This document shows, piece after piece, positions 61,757 to 64,000 of a DNA stretch of 64,000 nucleotides. How positions within the stretch are numbered: the first letter of the stretch is position 1; every line of letters starts with the position of its first letter. The position numbers and the translations under genes were made by a program. Source of the DNA: an uncultured Aquimarina sp. (lineage in GTDB: Bacteria; Bacteroidota; Bacteroidia; Flavobacteriales; Flavobacteriaceae); NCBI RefSeq assembly GCF_947492965.1, contig NZ_CANLOZ010000004.1, forward strand, positions 62,001-126,000, in the 5' to 3' direction. Under the pieces are notes generated by a model. The model was not told where the DNA came from and did no database searches. It saw only the letters and a program-made list of their open reading frames with translations.

Positions 61757-64000
61757 ATGAAAATTAAATTTTTAATTGGCTTTCTCTGGGTAGTTTTTAC
61801 CCAGAGTTTACTTGCCAAAGACTATTATGTCGCAACTAACGGGAATGATAGTAATAATGGTTCTTTAGGTAGTCCTTTCAAAACTTTTGCTAAAGCAGTT
61901 TCAGTAATGAAAGCTGGTGACGTATGTATTATCAAAGGAGGAGTGTATACAGAGCCTTTAATAATTAATAAAAAAGGAACTCCGAATAGTTATATCACCT
62001 TTAAAGCAGCAAATGGAGAAAATGTAAAAATCAAGGCAACAAAGTTTATAAATGGATGGCAATTACATGCAGGTAATATTTATAAAGCTTCTGTTAATAT
62101 GACCATTGAAGAAAGGTTCCGGAATGTGTACCATAATCAGCAATATATGGATTTGGCGCGATGGCCAAATAATGTTGATAATAATAGATTTACGGTAGAT
62201 TGTAAGTTTGTTGATAATGGGGGTAGTAATTATTTCAGTGTTTCAGGGGTACCAAACTTCGATTGGACAGGCGGATTAGTGTATTATATAGGAGGACATT
62301 CTGGTACAAGTTGGACGAGAAGAATTACTCGTAGTACCGGAAATAGAATTGAACATGCAGGAGTGAATATTAATAAATGGCCATTCAATCCTCATAACCC
62401 GACAATTGTAAGAAATGGACATAGAGGACAATTGTATCTGTTTAATAAGTTAGAAGCCTTAGATTATGCCAGAGAATGGTATTATGATACTTCTACTAAA
62501 ACGCTTTATTTTCAGCCAGCTAATGGTAAAAAACCTGCTAATAATACTGTAGAGTATGCTACTCGTAAATTTATTGCTGAAATAAAAGGAGATTATGTGA
62601 AAATTCAGGGTATTGAGTTTTTTGGAGGAAGTGTAAAGATCAATGGACGTTCTAATATCTTTGAGAGTAATAAAGTAATCCATGGTAGCGAAGGTTTTGA
62701 TAATATAAATAGTACGAGTGCAGGTGTAGGTGAATCCTCAATTGAAGTTTTAGGACCAAATACCATTATAAGAAATTGTACTGTTAATCATAGTTCTGCA
62801 AATGGAATTTCGGTTCAGAGTTGGGCAAATGCTCATAATTCTATTATCGAGAAAAATACTATTTCTAATATCGATTATTTAGGAATTCATGCAACACCAA
62901 TTAGAACGAGAGCCAATAATGTAAAAGTCCTAAAGAATAAAATAATCAACTCAGGACGAGATGGAATGTACGTTAGTGGAGATAACTGCGAAGTTGCTTA
63001 TAATGATGTATCGAGAGCGCAGTTAATTAATGCTGATTCAGGAGTTTTTTATACGGTTGGTGACGATAGACGAAAAGGAACAGAAATCCATCATAATTGG
63101 TTTCATGATTCAAAACCACCTTCATATGCTGGAAATAAAGCGGCTGGGATATACCTAGATAATAATAGTAAAGGATATGTTGTCCATCATAATGTAGTTT
63201 GGAATGTATCCTGGACCGGTTATCAGGTAAACTGGAATAATGAACATTTAGACTTTTTTCATAACACTATCTGGAATGCAGGAGAAGCAATGGGTTCATG
63301 GGTAAATGGTTATCCACAAAGTAATAATAGAGTTTATAATAATTATTCGAATAAAGAGGGATGGCATGAAGCTCCAGGATTTGATTACAAGAATAATATT
63401 ATAAGTGCTACTTCTCCATTTGAGAATGCAAATGGTCTAAATTTTATGCCAAAATCTAATGGATCTGTAGTAAATAGTGGAAGAGTAATTGCAGGATTCG
63501 AAAAAGCTTATAAAGGTTCTGCACCAGATATTGGAGCTTACGAACGAGGAGGAACGAGATGGACCGCAGGAATTGATGCAATAGAAGATACAGGAGAAGG
63601 AGATGTAGCTAATGATCAAATAGCATTTATCAATCCTTCCACTACAATTGCTTCTCAAACTTCCTATGATTTTGAAGTACAATACAGTGCAGATTCCAAT
63701 AGAGATATTGTGGTACAGTTTTGGTCAGCTACCGAATGGTTAGGTCAAAAGAGAATTACTGTTGGAAGTGGTTCTGATACAGCTAGAATCACCGTAGAAT
63801 TGCCTACTGTGCCTAATCCAGGGACTGGCTATGTTTATAAAGCAGATATTAGACCTGTAGGAACTAGTTGGCAAGAGGCAATTGATACAGATCAGATTAA
63901 TAATGTAACTGTGCAAGGCCAAATATTTGAAGATAAAATATCTTTTAGTAATTCTCCGAATAGTATGGTACAAGCCACTTCTTATACTTTAGATGTAAAC
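61757..64000 (+). CDS. Second parallel beta-helix protein, cut by the window end
   Basis: The ATG at 61757 opens a frame that stays open for all 748 codons to the window edge. It follows the first beta-helix gene after 35 bases, so both are probably co-transcribed. Signal peptide FLIGFLWVVFTQSLLAK; beta-helix from about residue 24 (YYVATNGNDSNNGSLGSPFK), the matching element QYMDLARWPNNVDNN, helix turns such as IHHNWFHDSKPPS and VHHNVVWNVSWTGYQVNW; then one complete copy of the WSxTxW module from about residue 625 (VQFWSATEWLGQKRI) and the beginning of a second. It is a paralogue of the upstream gene with clear divergence, which suggests a related but different substrate. The C-terminus, presumably a RICIN-like or T9SS part, is not visible. 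Confidence 0.87.
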   Translation, partial: MKIKFLIGFLWVVFTQSLLAKDYYVATNGNDSNNGSLGSPFKTFAKAVSVMKAGDVCIIKGGVYTEPLIINKKGTPNSYITFKAANGENVKIKATKFINGWQLHAGNIYKASVNMTIEERFRNVYHNQQYMDLARWPNNVDNNRFTVDCKFVDNGGSNYFSVSGVPNFDWTGGLVYYIGGHSGTSWTRRITRSTGNRIEHAGVNINKWPFNPHNPTIVRNGHRGQLYLFNKLEALDYAREWYYDTSTKTLYFQPANGKKPANNTVEYATRKFIAEIKGDYVKIQGIEFFGGSVKINGRSNIFESNKVIHGSEGFDNINSTSAGVGESSIEVLGPNTIIRNCTVNHSSANGISVQSWANAHNSIIEKNTISNIDYLGIHATPIRTRANNVKVLKNKIINSGRDGMYVSGDNCEVAYNDVSRAQLINADSGVFYTVGDDRRKGTEIHHNWFHDSKPPSYAGNKAAGIYLDNNSKGYVVHHNVVWNVSWTGYQVNWNNEHLDFFHNTIWNAGEAMGSWVNGYPQSNNRVYNNYSNKEGWHEAPGFDYKNNIISATSPFENANGLNFMPKSNGSVVNSGRVIAGFEKAYKGSAPDIGAYERGGTRWTAGIDAIEDTGEGDVANDQIAFINPSTTIASQTSYDFEVQYSADSNRDIVVQFWSATEWLGQKRITVGSGSDTARITVELPTVPNPGTGYVYKADIRPVGTSWQEAIDTDQINNVTVQGQIFEDKISFSNSPNSMVQATSYTLDVN

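Noticed and set aside
1..64000. tRNA, rRNA, CRISPR arrays, insertion sequences, integrases or phage genes
   Set aside because: None could be supported by reading the sequence and frames; repeats present are protein-domain repeats, RNA elements or operators.

Overview
The window is AT-rich chromosomal DNA from a member of the Bacteroidota, most likely a marine-type Flavobacteriaceae (Aquimarina-like is my guess, not proven). The evidence is TAnnTTTG-type -7 promoter elements, secreted enzymes ending in type IX secretion (T9SS) sorting domains with PKD repeats, a flavobacterial two-motif DnaJ, lipoproteins with the SCK-type lipobox, and TPR-sensor histidine kinases paired with LuxR-type regulators. 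No tRNA, rRNA, CRISPR array, insertion sequence or phage gene was seen.

Layout. 1-13.9 kb is mixed housekeeping: the end of an AGCS sodium/alanine symporter, an MscS channel, a secreted alpha/beta-hydrolase-like protein, a DJ-1/PfpI lipoprotein, an MFS transporter, a DUF1684 protein, an astacin-like lipoprotein protease, a BBP2-type porin, a PII protein, CrcB, an SRPBCC-GyrI protein and a dipeptidyl peptidase III. Three copies of a terminator-ended structured RNA element lie at about 0.6, 3.3 and 3.7 kb.

13.9-21.3 kb (minus strand) is the most interesting regulatory locus. A TPR histidine kinase and a NarL/LuxR-type response regulator are co-transcribed behind an unknown 227-residue protein. 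Five 16-bp palindromes of the form TACCC-N6-GGGTA (NarL-like 7-2-7 half-sites) each sit exactly 23 bp upstream of a TAnnTTTG-like -7 box. They precede the kinase operon itself, an outer-membrane protein, a Cys-rich lipoprotein, a 65-residue peptide, and a 46-residue ORF (found through this rule) followed by a JmjC/cupin oxygenase. This looks like a compact, self-activating envelope or peptide regulon that I cannot match to a described system.

21.3-37.1 kb is housekeeping again: an NTP pyrophosphohydrolase, IlvE, a DUF4920 lipoprotein, MnmD, a TIGR01777 epimerase, YceI, GrpE-DnaJ, a NatAB-like ABC exporter in a run with MscS, a DUF6268 barrel and an NtrC-type regulator lacking a DNA-binding domain, then PPK2 and an M28 peptidase.

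38.3-64 kb is a T9SS-dependent cellulose/hemicellulose degradation cluster on the plus strand: a 2208-residue GH9-CBM3-PKD-GH48 enzyme (CelA-like layout), a GH5 endoglucanase, a 2316-residue CBM3-bearing di-heme cytochrome/beta-propeller protein, a mannanase-like GH5 with two CBM3 domains, and two tandem beta-helix proteins, the second cut by the window end. A Cys-bracketed 126-128 residue module that I cannot name recurs four times in three of these proteins. No SusC/SusD pair is in view, so the enzymes look cell-surface or secreted rather than part of a classical PUL.
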